From an uncultured Dyadobacter sp. (GTDB lineage Bacteria > Bacteroidota > Bacteroidia > Cytophagales > Spirosomataceae), in assembly GCF_946482605.1 (NCBI RefSeq), contig NZ_CAMLSE010000062.1, positions 1-22,586 of the forward strand: a stretch of 22,586 nt of DNA, given 5' to 3'. The position numbers were made by a program, and so were the translations under genes. This document shows positions 1-8,341 of this stretch, in pieces. Positions within the stretch are counted from its first letter, which is position 1; the number at the start of each line of letters is the position of its first letter. The notes under the pieces were generated by a model. The model ran no database searches and was not told where the DNA came from. It saw only the letters and a list, made by a program, of their open reading frames with translations.

Positions 1-75
1 AAAAATGTTACTGGCTAAAAACAGATAGCCCCACCATCAAAAGTGAAGAAGAGCCGCATATAGGGCCAAGAGTTA

Positions 76-98
76 CGGGAATCATTGGGCCACTTTCC
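76..98. repeat. Left inverted repeat of the IS21 element
   Basis: Reads CGGGAATCATTGGGCCACTTTCC. Positions 82-98 are the exact reverse complement of 2496-2512 just upstream of istA. IS21 ends normally contain several such transposase-binding repeats. A weaker GGGCCA-containing copy may lie at about 53-68. Confidence 0.7.
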
Positions 99-122
99 GT
101 TTGCAATAATAGTAGTTAAAAT

Positions 123-860
123 CTAAGTACTCAACTGTTTTTTCTTCCTTAAAGAGTCCCCTTCGAGCTCAATACGGTGTGAAGAGAAAACAATTCGGTC
201 AAGAATCGCGTCAGCAATCGTATTTTCCCCAATCAGGCCATGCCATTTTGATACAGGGATCTGAGTTGCAATGATCGTTGAAGATTTATCATACCGTTCT
301 TCAATGACATCGAGCAGGACATTTCTGGCCGGTTGATCAATAGATACCAGTCCAAAATCATCCAGGATCAGCAGTTCCGCTCTCTGTATACGTTTGATCA
401 GTTTATGATAGGTGCCTTCGAGTTTAGCCAGCTTTGCAATGTCAAAAAACCTGGCGGTATTGTAATAGATGGTTTTATTAAGGAGTTGGCAAGCCTTGAT
501 TCCGAGACATTGAGCAAGAAAACTTTTACCGGACCCAGTAGGCCCGGTGATGATCAGGTTCTCCTTTTTACTAATAAAGTTTAGACTGAGCAGCCGCTCA
601 AAGTTTGTTTTGTCCAGGTTCCTGGCAGTTTGGTAATCGATGTCCGACGCGGCAGCGTCTTGCTTAAAACCGGCCCTAAGGATCAGGCTTTCAATGTTTC
701 GGCTTTGTCTGCTTTCCCATTCTGTGTCCACCAGAAGGGATAGGAAGTCATCCAGGGAATAATCCTGGTACAGGTGTTCGTTGACGCAGCGATGGTAGAG
801 CGTGGCCATCGCGTTCATGCGCATTCGGCGCATTTTTTCAAGGGTGTTGTGTTCGTTCAT
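123..860 (-). CDS. istB: IstB-like ATPase, IS21-family transposition helper
   Basis: IstB is the AAA+ ATPase that helps the IstA transposase choose targets and integrate. The 245-aa length is normal for the family. The N-terminal helical domain (about 1-95) is followed by a Walker A motif GPTGSGKS at 106-113 and a Walker B motif LLILDDFG at 163-170, then sensor-region sequence with a basic C-terminus. It is the second gene of the IS operon, 48 nt after istA. The frame is intact from the ATG to the stop at 123. Family assignment is firm; activity is not testable from sequence. Confidence 0.95.
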   Translation of the reverse strand: MNEHNTLEKMRRMRMNAMATLYHRCVNEHLYQDYSLDDFLSLLVDTEWESRQSRNIESLILRAGFKQDAAASDIDYQTARNLDKTNFERLLSLNFISKKENLIITGPTGSGKSFLAQCLGIKACQLLNKTIYYNTARFFDIAKLAKLEGTYHKLIKRIQRAELLILDDFGLVSIDQPARNVLLDVIEERYDKSSTIIATQIPVSKWHGLIGENTIADAILDRIVFSSHRIELEGDSLRKKKQLST

Positions 861-908
861 AATTGTTCTGGTTTATAAAATTTACTCGGGCCAGCATAGC
901 CCGGAATA

Positions 909-2495
909 CTACTTGTAATGGCTTGCGCCGCGGATATTGTCGTGCTGTGGAATAGTCAGCTCAGGCTGTTGATTGAGGTCTTCCATATCCAAGTTGTTCT
1001 TGAGGATGTTTTCAATCGTATGATAAGATGCCTTATGGTACAGTAGTGCACGCTTGCATGCATTTTCCAAACGCGAGCGGTCATACTGTTTAAGGAAAGC
1101 CAGGATGCCCTGCGACTGCTTATAGGCGACTTCTGGATAGCTGTACTGGCCTAATAACTTCCTGATATATTCCAGTGTACAACTGCCGACTTCTCGCGCC
1201 CGGTCTTCAAAATGCTGGGGTGACCACTGCTGGTAGGCCCGATGCGTAGAAGGCATGTGATCGGCCACAGTGGTGTAATGGCCTGCTCGGTAACTCCTTT
1301 TATGGAGGGCAATCCGGTCGTGGTTATAAAAGATCTCCACATGGTTGTGGTTATACTGAACTTCAACAGACAGTCCGGTAAAGCGGTACGGGACGCTGTA
1401 ATAGTTGTGATCTTCACTCAGGAAAATGTGGGCAGTACGCTGGACTTTGGCCCTTCTGTAATGGCGGATGCTGTAAGAGCCGACAGGTAAAACTTGGAGA
1501 TATTCTTTTTCAAGGTCCACGAAGTGGCTCCGCCTGGTGCCGCCACCATGAGAGAATAAATAGTCATTATACTCATCTAGATGGACTTTGATGGCCTTAT
1601 TAAGTTCATCCAGACTAAAGAAAGTCAGCTTGCTTAAAGGATAGAAGATCCGTTGGTATACCAGCTCGACGCTGCGCTCTACAAGCGCCTTATCTTGAGG
1701 GTGATGCGGGCGGGCCGGATCGACCACACAGCCATAATGCAGCGCAAAATCAGTAAGCGTCCTGTTGATGACCGGAGCATATTTACTGCCCTTACTAACA
1801 GCTGCCTTTAAATTATCCGATACAATAGCCTGTGGGACACCACCAATCCATTGCAAACACGATTCCAGACAAAGAATAAGGTCCTCCCGTTTCTGTGAAG
1901 CAACCGCTTTTACAAAAGTGTACTGGCTGCACGGCAGAACCCCTACAAACACCTCTACTTCAACCAGTTCTCCGGTAGATTTATCGATGTAGGATAAGTG
2001 TTTGCCACAGAAGTCTATGAAAAGCTTTTCTCCGGCTTTATGATCCAGCTTTCCACTATGGTTGTTTAAGGAGCGCCACCGGCGATAATGAAAAGTAAAC
2101 TGGGTGTATTTATAACCCTCGGGATTCTGTTGCAGGTATTCTTTCCAAAGTGTCTGAAGGGTGCAACCTGGCTTGCGAAGCTGCTTTTCGAAGTACGAAA
2201 AACGTGCCGCCAGTAGTTCGTAGCGCTGCTTTTCCGTCTGTGGCTCCTCCGTAAAAAGATCGCGTAGATCTGGCTCGGTAAGGTTGATAAGCTCGTCAAA
2301 ACCAAGATGCAGAGCCGAAAAACGGCTGGTATAATTATCAACGGTCTTACGGTTAATCTTTAACAGGTCCGCGACTTTCCTGTTGCTTAACCCCTTCAAT
2401 TTTAATGCAATCAAGCTTCGTATTTCCATGATATTGATCCTTTGTCCGGCCATGTCGCTGAGATTTAATTCAGAAACAAGGCTATGATAAATCAT
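909..2495 (-). CDS. istA: IstA transposase, IS21 family
   Basis: DDE-type transposase that binds the element ends and carries out strand transfer together with IstB. In the 528-aa reading an N-terminal HTH lies at about 30-58 (SNRKVADLLKINRKTVDNY), and the integrase core has candidate catalytic residues D161 (FIDFCG), D227 (VSDN) and E273 (ALVERSV), a D-D-45-E spacing. The start is uncertain: ATG at 2495 abuts the inner terminal repeat. The second ATG at 2453 (MAGQRIN...) matches the usual IstA N-terminus (short lead, then an I-x-x-I helix and HTH) better. Complete, with no frameshift. Confidence 0.94.
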   Translation of the reverse strand: MIYHSLVSELNLSDMAGQRINIMEIRSLIALKLKGLSNRKVADLLKINRKTVDNYTSRFSALHLGFDELINLTEPDLRDLFTEEPQTEKQRYELLAARFSYFEKQLRKPGCTLQTLWKEYLQQNPEGYKYTQFTFHYRRWRSLNNHSGKLDHKAGEKLFIDFCGKHLSYIDKSTGELVEVEVFVGVLPCSQYTFVKAVASQKREDLILCLESCLQWIGGVPQAIVSDNLKAAVSKGSKYAPVINRTLTDFALHYGCVVDPARPHHPQDKALVERSVELVYQRIFYPLSKLTFFSLDELNKAIKVHLDEYNDYLFSHGGGTRRSHFVDLEKEYLQVLPVGSYSIRHYRRAKVQRTAHIFLSEDHNYYSVPYRFTGLSVEVQYNHNHVEIFYNHDRIALHKRSYRAGHYTTVADHMPSTHRAYQQWSPQHFEDRAREVGSCTLEYIRKLLGQYSYPEVAYKQSQGILAFLKQYDRSRLENACKRALLYHKASYHTIENILKNNLDMEDLNQQPELTIPQHDNIRGASHYK

Positions 2496-2501
2496 GGAAA
2501 G

Positions 2502-2819
2502 TGGCCCAATGACTTCCGTTTTTAGGAAGTTAGATCGCCTGGTAATAATAGATCAGGATCGGATTGAAGACGATTTTGGCCCATTGACCTCCGTTTTCCG
2601 AGAGCTCTGACCAATGCTCACTCGAAGGACTGGCCCAATGACTTCCGAAATAAGGATCGCTATTGGCCCAATTGCCTCCGTTTTCCAGCCTAAATCAGCA
2701 AGCTTAACCCGACGAAAACTTGGCCCGATGACCTCCGAAAATGATCCTGAATTTTGGCCCGTTGATTTCCGTTATGATTGGCCCATGATACTCCGAAATG
2801 ACTGGCCCAATGAAGTCCG
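2502..2819 (+). repeat. Array of eight 17-bp IS21 end-like repeats
   Basis: Eight direct copies of a TGGCCCAATGACTTCCG-like core begin at 2502, 2577, 2631, 2664, 2721, 2755, 2779 and 2803. They share TGGCCC and TCCG (consensus TGGCCCrwTGAcyTCCG, with R7 most divergent in the middle) and are followed by either TTTT or AAA. Spacing shrinks outward: 75, 54, 33, 57, 34, 24, 24. A degenerate copy may sit near 2608. Only one good copy, inverted, is present at the left end. The likely role is transposase binding at the IS right end; the copy number is high for that purpose. Confidence 0.8.
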
Positions 2820-3090
2820 TTTTAGACATTCTAAATCTAGCAATTCAATAATGCTGCAACGGAATACTAAAACAAACTCGGAATTGACTTAACCTTGTGC
2901 CGGCCCTTTCTTTTGCTTCCTTTCTTTGCTGCTCCGGGCAAAGAAAAGAAGCGCCCGGCAAAACCGGACGCCCAAAAAACTCCCTACTAAATCGTGGTGG
3001 CAGACAGCATTTTCTTGCCGCATGGTGGCACAAAAGCGAATTGTGAGTAGGGCCTCACTCTGAAATGATCAATGTGTTCGTTAACTGTAC
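2820..3090. other. Non-coding stretch with hairpins, between IS21 and helicase gene
   Basis: No convincing gene is seen. TTTCTTTGC (2921-2929) pairs with GCAAAGAAA (2938-2946) across an 8-nt loop. CCCTACT (2982-2988) pairs with AGTAGGG (3046-3052), enclosing a pair of near-direct GTGGTGGCA / ATGGTGGCA copies. The CCGGCCCTTTCTTTTG opening resembles a dispersed intergenic motif I associate, from memory only, with Bacteroidota genomes. It lies downstream of the helicase gene and could include its transcription end. Confidence 0.5.
2921..2946. repeat. Hairpin, 9-bp stem
   Basis: TTTCTTTGC and GCAAAGAAA form a perfect 9-bp stem with an 8-nt loop at 2930-2937. It has no clear T-tract, so terminator function is not established. 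Confidence 0.55.
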
Positions 3091-5625
3091 CTATTTGGAT
3101 CTATTCAACTTGATTGGTTCGACATACATTGACCTCAACTCCTTAACCGTTAAATGATTCACGGTCAAACCATTATGAATCGTATTGTCATTGATATCAT
3201 TCAATATCAACTGCCTGAGTTCTTTGAAGAATGCCTTTACATTTTCCTTCAGTTTGTCAAGCCCGGGTTTCGTCATAACGAATACTTCATGCGTCAAGTC
3301 GGCCGAATATGAAAGTTTACTAGTGGGAATTATCCATATTCGCGTAACCGACACTTCCTTTCCATAGTTCAAATCAAACCAACCGCAATGAGTATTCATT
3401 TGGCCAGCCTCATCTTTATGTATATCCTTCCGTTTTAGATCAACTTCTGATTTACATTCGAACAGGAAATATTTATTATCTACTCCGCACCAAAGGTTGT
3501 CAGGCCCTTTCTTAATTTCTTTATCTGGGCGCTGGGATTCAAAACCGAGCAAAACTCCAAGCTCGAAAAGCGCACCTTCAAATTTATCAGCATCAGCACC
3601 AAAGCTTAACGCATTTAAAATATCGAGTAAGTTCAAATACAATTCGTCATAATTTTCGAATTGCTGTATCCAGTCCCTCACACGCTTGATGCGATTGTCA
3701 CTCTTATACTGTATTTTCTTATAAGATATTCCATCTCTCGGTTTCAACAGCTGGAAGTTTTTTAGGAATGCTGCTTTTTGAAGACTATTAGACTCTGACT
3801 TACTGAAATGGTATGTATACCTGGCCTTTGCTTGCAAGTACCATGCCTTTTCCGCTGGATCCATCTCGTGTGTATCTACCAGCTTCTGAATTTTCTCAGC
3901 TGCGACCTCAAATTGGCCCGCGTTGCAAGCATCATCTGCCTCTTTTTCTAGCTGCAAAAGATGGTAAACCTTGCTAGTTTCGACGTTTTGCTTCAAACTG
4001 TCCATTTCGTCCTTGTAAAACGTCTTCCACCCCTCATCACGTGTCAAGCACTGTCGCATAAGATCATTCACAACTTTCTTCGCAACTTCACCGTCAGCAA
4101 TTTCATTCCTCGCCATATCGACAACTTCCATACCTAAATCGATCTGCTTTTTAGTTTGGGACGAAAAGAATCTAGTCGTGCGACTTCCCTTAACAAATCT
4201 AATTAGATCGGCTCCGGTTAATAATATGATACTATAGTCCTTTTCACCTCTGACACTTCTCCCAAGTCCCTGTTCGATCCTTTGCGCCAATCTTACAGAG
4301 ACAATTTCACTACCAGTTCGGCAAAGCTCCTCATATTTATCGACAAGCGACTCCAAAAATGGCAATCCGTCGACTATTAGCACGCGACAGGCGTTATCGG
4401 GAAGATCAATACCATCGTACCGGTTCACAATTACTAATGTGGTGCCAAACTTCTCGTTTTTTAGATTAGAAACGCCTTCAAAAATGTTATCCCTACCAGC
4501 AACTAGTGCACCTTGATGTCGATAATTCTCTGACTTTCTAAAACTCGGGACTAGAACGACAACTCCAAAACTTCGATCTCTCGGGGGCGCGAACTGTCGA
4601 ATTATATAGTCCGTATCAAATGCATCATCAATTAAAGACGGGATAAGAATCATTTTTTCACCAGACCAAATTTGTGATGTATTAGAAAGTGGCGATTTGA
4701 CGGCATCCTGCTGAAAACCAAGCCCCTTAATGAAAAATGAGTCGTCCTGTGTTGTCGCAGACATCAAGATTCGTTGGTCCGCCTTTGAAAACGTCCCAAA
4801 TTGATCGACAGGGATTGAGTAAGGTGAAATTTCAATTTTTGAGCTTGTGATGAACGCTTGGCAGTTTTCAACACTATTCTTAATTGCTGGCCATAGAAAC
4901 TTGATAGCATTGTCATCTTGATAACTTGACAACAAAGCCGTCACCTGACTCTTCTTATCAATCCAGCTCCAGTATGGAATTGGAAGTAACGTATCATAGT
5001 GATTATTTTTTATATCGATGAAGGTTCCTTCGCCTTGTTCAACTAAGTCATCTTCGAATAGTTCGAGAAACTTATCATACAGGTCGTGTTGACGTTGGAT
5101 TGAAAGTGTAAACGAGTTCTTAATGGAATCTATGCAAGCATGAGAATCATCCAGCACTAACGAACCGACAGGAACAAAGCTCTGATTGAATCCGAAGATG
5201 GACTTCCCATTAAACACTTTCTGAACATGAGTAATAAGAATCCTCTTCCCTTCAAGAAAATCACTCGGTAAACTATTATCTACTTCATCGATAAGGCAAT
5301 ACGGAATACCAAACTTTTTTGCATCCTGCACAACCTGCTGAACCAGATATTTATTTGGGCAGACATATAAAACTGGCTTTTTGTTCTCATTTATCCTTGA
5401 CTGCAGTATTAAAAGGCCTATAAGTGTTTTACCCTCCCCAGTATGCAATTTCACTATGACGTCTCGCTTTTGCTTAAAATTGTGGAACCATTCCTCTAAG
5501 ATAAGTTTTTGCACAGTTCGTAGTGGCCCTGCAACACTCTTACGATCTAAACTCTCGTAAACGTCAATTGGATTAATTTTGATCTCTAATTCTGAGCGCT
5601 TTAGTCTTTTACTAAAATCTACCAT
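3091..5625 (-). CDS. Superfamily 2 helicase with C-terminal PD-(D/E)xK-like nuclease; putative defence protein
   Basis: 844-aa soluble protein. Helicase motifs in order: Walker A HTGEGKT at 61-67; a DEAH-box variant DDSH at 159-162; SAT at 289-291; a YDGIDLPD...DGLPF segment at about 403-423; and motif VI QRIEQGLGRSVRG at 448-460. The last two resemble the XPD/Rad3/DinG C-terminal helicase domain. Residues about 550-625 are helical and TPR-like. A nuclease-like region at about 684-725 has GPDN (D709) and then ECK (E723, K725), the spacing expected of a PD-(D/E)xK core. I infer a nucleic-acid-processing defence effector because a type I R-M system and KwaB are in the same island, but I do not recognise a named system. 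It is a single gene, divergent from the mobilization module, and no partner is seen. Confidence 0.82.
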   Translation of the reverse strand: MVDFSKRLKRSELEIKINPIDVYESLDRKSVAGPLRTVQKLILEEWFHNFKQKRDVIVKLHTGEGKTLIGLLILQSRINENKKPVLYVCPNKYLVQQVVQDAKKFGIPYCLIDEVDNSLPSDFLEGKRILITHVQKVFNGKSIFGFNQSFVPVGSLVLDDSHACIDSIKNSFTLSIQRQHDLYDKFLELFEDDLVEQGEGTFIDIKNNHYDTLLPIPYWSWIDKKSQVTALLSSYQDDNAIKFLWPAIKNSVENCQAFITSSKIEISPYSIPVDQFGTFSKADQRILMSATTQDDSFFIKGLGFQQDAVKSPLSNTSQIWSGEKMILIPSLIDDAFDTDYIIRQFAPPRDRSFGVVVLVPSFRKSENYRHQGALVAGRDNIFEGVSNLKNEKFGTTLVIVNRYDGIDLPDNACRVLIVDGLPFLESLVDKYEELCRTGSEIVSVRLAQRIEQGLGRSVRGEKDYSIILLTGADLIRFVKGSRTTRFFSSQTKKQIDLGMEVVDMARNEIADGEVAKKVVNDLMRQCLTRDEGWKTFYKDEMDSLKQNVETSKVYHLLQLEKEADDACNAGQFEVAAEKIQKLVDTHEMDPAEKAWYLQAKARYTYHFSKSESNSLQKAAFLKNFQLLKPRDGISYKKIQYKSDNRIKRVRDWIQQFENYDELYLNLLDILNALSFGADADKFEGALFELGVLLGFESQRPDKEIKKGPDNLWCGVDNKYFLFECKSEVDLKRKDIHKDEAGQMNTHCGWFDLNYGKEVSVTRIWIIPTSKLSYSADLTHEVFVMTKPGLDKLKENVKAFFKELRQLILNDINDNTIHNGLTVNHLTVKELRSMYVEPIKLNRSK

Positions 5626-5819
5626 TTTATTATCAAATTTGTTAAAGGAGGTATTTACTACTTTAGTCGGTTTTGCAAAGGTGCTCTACCGCTGTTACAT
5701 GATCGAAGCGTCACTTTTGTAAAAGAAAAAAGTACGCTATACTACTCGTTCGTGGAACTTTGGCCGACAAACATAAGAAGCTAATCCCACTTGCATTTAT
5801 CCATAGCGACATGTAACTT

Positions 5820-6593
5820 ATGGTTAAAAAAACCATGCTACACTCCTACTTTAAAATTCGAGATCCGTGGAATTTCAAACCACATCAATTTGAAATCGGC
5901 ACGCCATTCATTCGAAGCTCTTTTCACGACAATCATTTCTTTTTGAAACTTCACAAGCTGCAAGAAAACAAGTTTCCTGATTTTTACAATTACCATCTGA
6001 GGCATTATTTAGAAAATTTTCCGGGTGGTGAGCAGGACTTTCACCGCTACCTCTCGGATATCGTTTCAACTAGGATCGCCCATTTAAAGCTCACCGACCC
6101 ATTCACCAGAAAAGCGCTGCACGCGAAACGACAAATGCAGCAGCTTACGGCATTCCAGAAGTTCCTTGGCTCGATTGACCAATGGAAGTCCTCACAGGCG
6201 TTGGAAGTGGTCATCGCCGAAAAGAACAATGAAATCGCCGGTTTGAAAAATCAAATCTCAGAGCTTAGTGATCTGCTCCAAGCTCTTCGACAGTTTGAGC
6301 CGAGCACCAAGATCGATATCCGCGACAAGCACCTTCCGACCTTCATCGATCTCATTCATCAATTACAAGATCTGGTTCTTCCCAGTGGACACAGGCTTTT
6401 CAACTTCCAGGGACAGAGCGCTTGGTACAAGCTGGTAAGTAAATATTTCACGCATGATCGCAAGCCGATCCCCATCGAAACGGCCCGCAACTATTTTCCC
6501 GTCCAAAAAGAGAAGACGAGCAAGGCAGTCGAAGTACCTAAGGGTTTGCAGCTCTTCACAATCGTGCTGACCGGTTCAAAGCCAGCTAAGTGA
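5820..6593 (+). CDS. Hypothetical protein with central coiled coil
   Basis: 257 aa, soluble, family not recognised. The N-terminal half is rich in aromatic and basic residues. Residues about 125-160 (ALEVVIAEKNNEIAGLKNQ and following) look like a coiled coil. The C-terminal part (about 170-245), with a segment resembling 'helix - KPIPIETARNYF', recalls the C-terminal fold of RteC-type regulators found on Bacteroidota transfer elements, but the match is too weak to name it. It is the first plus-strand gene before the mobilization genes, with 106 nt to the next gene. Start at ATG 5820; a second ATG in frame at 5835 is equally possible. Confidence 0.7.
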   Translation: MVKKTMLHSYFKIRDPWNFKPHQFEIGTPFIRSSFHDNHFFLKLHKLQENKFPDFYNYHLRHYLENFPGGEQDFHRYLSDIVSTRIAHLKLTDPFTRKALHAKRQMQQLTAFQKFLGSIDQWKSSQALEVVIAEKNNEIAGLKNQISELSDLLQALRQFEPSTKIDIRDKHLPTFIDLIHQLQDLVLPSGHRLFNFQGQSAWYKLVSKYFTHDRKPIPIETARNYFPVQKEKTSKAVEVPKGLQLFTIVLTGSKPAK

Positions 6594-6699
6594 TGACCAG
6601 CTGCTAAGTTTGGTCATTGGAGTAAGTCATACCTGGTTCATTTTTGCAAGCAGCCGGCGGTCTTAATGCCGGGATGTTTCACAATAAACTTGCAGAACA

Positions 6700-6969
6700 A
6701 TGAATGTAGAGATGATCACCAGGGAGGATCTGCAAAACCTGAAAAATGAAATCATAGCAGAGCTAAAATCAATCCTTTCGCAGGATAAACCCACGGACAG
6801 CACCTGGCTCAGAAGCGCCCAGGTCAGAAAGATGCTAAGCATTTCACCGGGCACCTTACAGAACCTTCGCATCCAGGGACACCTTCGGTTTACCAAGATC
6901 GGTGGATGCTTCTTTTACAGCCAGCGGGACATTACTGCGATGCTCGACAAAAACGGCTCGGGGCGATGA
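6700..6969 (+). CDS. Excisionase-like / MerR-type helix-turn-helix protein
   Basis: 89 aa. A short N-terminal helix is followed by a winged HTH of the HTH_17/excisionase type at about 36-85: WLRSAQVRKMLSISPGTLQN, then LRIQGHLRFTKIGG and a YSQRDI strand-helix. Proteins of this kind on Bacteroidota mobile elements act as DNA-binding excision or transcription factors. The stop overlaps the next gene's start by ATGA (6966-6969), which implies translational coupling. No integrase is in the window, so an excision role is inference. Confidence 0.85.
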   Translation: MNVEMITREDLQNLKNEIIAELKSILSQDKPTDSTWLRSAQVRKMLSISPGTLQNLRIQGHLRFTKIGGCFFYSQRDITAMLDKNGSGR

Positions 6970-7289
6970 AAAGGCTCGATCATTCAATTGCCGCCATGGA
7001 CATGGGGGTTCTTGAAGCCGTCAAATCTGACGACCGGCTGAACTCTTATCACATCAGCCTTTACACCGCGCTTCTTTACTACTGCAAAGGGATTAGGCAA
7101 ATCCCGTTTCATGCTAGTCGGAGGAAGTTGATGGGCTTTTCCAGGATCAAATCCGGAGCGACTTATCACAAATGTTTGCGGGAGCTGATCAGCTATGGCT
7201 ACGTGGACTATCATCCTTCTTTTCACCCGCAACAGGGTAGTCGTATAGTATTGACCGGAACAGCTGCTGACTCCGATGCTGATCGATGA
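6966..7289 (+). CDS. Small winged-helix-like protein of mobilization module
   Basis: 107 aa from ATG 6966. This start is chosen over an upstream in-frame ATG at 6906 because the ATGA overlap with the preceding gene is typical of coupled genes and the upstream extension would lie wholly inside that gene. The segment YTALLYYCKGIRQIPFHASR and the following LMGFSR...TYHKCLRELISYGYVDY look like a winged helix of the replication-initiator or DnaD-like type (helix, recognition helix, then wing and an R-IVLTG strand). Exact function is unknown. The end overlaps the next gene by 14 nt. Confidence 0.75.
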   Translation: MKRLDHSIAAMDMGVLEAVKSDDRLNSYHISLYTALLYYCKGIRQIPFHASRRKLMGFSRIKSGATYHKCLRELISYGYVDYHPSFHPQQGSRIVLTGTAADSDADR

Positions 7290-7653
7290 GCAGCTACTAA
7301 TTGAGCTTTTTGAGCAAAAAGACCGAAAACGTAGAGAGGCACTGTTCGGGCTTTTCCGAGAGGATCTTTTTGCTAGCCTGACACGTGCCAGGATTGCCGA
7401 TATGATTAATATCAAATTGGGTAGGCCAGGGCTTATCACAGCAGAAGATGTGCGCTACTGCCGGTTTTACTTCAAGGACAAAAAAACTAGGCGGATTCCC
7501 AGAATTGTGGAAAAGACAATACGTAAGCCGGATCAATCGCAATACGCGGAGAACATTCAATCGAGCGCTTTCAAGGTGACCGATCCGGATGAAATCAAGC
7601 TACAAGACCAATTTAAGTTCGAATCAAAATTTTCAAAGAAAAATGAAACGTGA
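7276..7653 (+). CDS. Hypothetical protein upstream of ParA-like ATPase
   Basis: 125 aa, highly charged, with no recognised domain. The N-terminal half (about 1-75) is helical; the C-terminal third is hydrophilic and probably disordered. It overlaps the gene before by 14 nt and the ParA-like gene after by 11 nt, so it belongs to the same operon. Codon use and reading-frame overlaps support it being real. It could be a DNA-binding partner of the ATPase (ParB-like role), but no ParB signature is visible. Confidence 0.68.
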   Translation: MLIDEQLLIELFEQKDRKRREALFGLFREDLFASLTRARIADMINIKLGRPGLITAEDVRYCRFYFKDKKTRRIPRIVEKTIRKPDQSQYAENIQSSAFKVTDPDEIKLQDQFKFESKFSKKNET

Positions 7654-8341
7654 ATTCCATTTTATCGTCCAGGCCAAAGGCGGCGTAGGCAAAAGCCTGC
7701 ACACCTATCTGAGGGCGCTTTCCGAAGCGGGCAGCTCTTCCCTTTTTGTTGATCTTGACAGCTCAACAAATACTTCTTCCCGACAGCTTGCTTTTCTGGG
7801 ACAAGACCGGTTTGAAGCCTTCTCTCTGCTTGATAACCGCGAAAGGTTAATGCGAGATCTATTTATTGGCTATGTAGAAAGCCTGGTAGATAGCCCTTTC
7901 GAGAAAGTGTTTATGGATTTCGGGGCTCCGGAAAGCGAGCAGCTACCGGCACTGATCACTCGTGATATCGATTTAAAGGAATGGTGTGACGAGCTGGGTA
8001 TTCAGGCCGTCTTTCATATCATCATCGGTGGTGGAGGGGCATATCTGGCAAGCATACAGTTTCTGGAAAAGATGAGAGCGGCATTAGGATCAAAATTTCA
8101 GATCGTAATCTGGCAAAACCTTTTTGGCTTCAACCAATTCCCAGGCTTGTCCCAAGAGCTCGAAGATAACTGCACCACACTCGGACTTGACCTCAGGCGC
8201 TTCGGCGATTTCGAACCAGCCTCACTTTTGGGCGGACAGATACTAGACGGCATCCGGAATGGCTATGCGCTGAAAAACTATCCACCGGGTGCAAGGCTCA
8301 GGTTGAAAAAGGAACTTAAAGAAAATTTCAGCGATGAATAG
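7643..8341 (+). CDS. ParA/MinD-like ATPase of mobilization module
   Basis: 232 aa from ATG 7643. An upstream in-frame ATG at 7589 is less likely because KGGVGKS then sits at the usual ParA position near the N-terminus. The deviant Walker A is KGGVGKS at 12-18; VDLDSSTN (about 35-42) is the A' region and VFMDFGAP is Walker B. ParA/MinD-type ATPases position DNA or complexes along the nucleoid or membrane. On mobilizable elements such proteins sit beside the Mob genes and may support DNA transfer or maintenance. The next gene, a one-TM protein, overlaps it by 8 nt and is a plausible partner. Confidence 0.85.
   Translation: MKREFHFIVQAKGGVGKSLHTYLRALSEAGSSSLFVDLDSSTNTSSRQLAFLGQDRFEAFSLLDNRERLMRDLFIGYVESLVDSPFEKVFMDFGAPESEQLPALITRDIDLKEWCDELGIQAVFHIIIGGGGAYLASIQFLEKMRAALGSKFQIVIWQNLFGFNQFPGLSQELEDNCTTLGLDLRRFGDFEPASLLGGQILDGIRNGYALKNYPPGARLRLKKELKENFSDE

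Larger units (their letters stand above)
76..2819 (-). mobile_element. IS21-family insertion sequence (istA-istB), outer ends uncertain
   Basis: Two complete genes in the IS21 order, the IstA transposase followed by the IstB ATPase helper, are bracketed by an inverted repeat. The 17-mer GGAAAGTGGCCCAATGA at 2496-2512 recurs exactly as its reverse complement at 82-98, and the similarity extends outward to 76 and 2518. Further copies of the TGGCCCAATGACTTCCG core run on to 2819, so I cannot say whether the right end is at about 2518 or about 2820-2830. Similarly, the left end could lie further left than 76. No convincing target-site duplication is visible; the left flank is nearly out of the window. 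Both genes lack frameshifts, so the element may be active. Confidence 0.72.

Noticed and set aside
2502..2819. CRISPR array
   Set aside because: Unequal spacing (24-75 nt), diverged repeats, and an inverted partner at the IS left end identify IS21 ends.
2845..3033. 62-aa minus-strand reading frame
   Set aside because: It overlaps the hairpins of the structured stretch, has skewed basic/Cys-rich composition and no family match; more likely a repeat than a gene.
5820..6593. Naming this gene rteC
   Set aside because: Only a vague C-terminal resemblance; no firm RteC motif could be placed.
6906..6965. Upstream start for the 107-aa winged-helix-like protein
   Set aside because: It would lie inside the preceding HTH gene; the ATGA overlap at 6966 is a better start.
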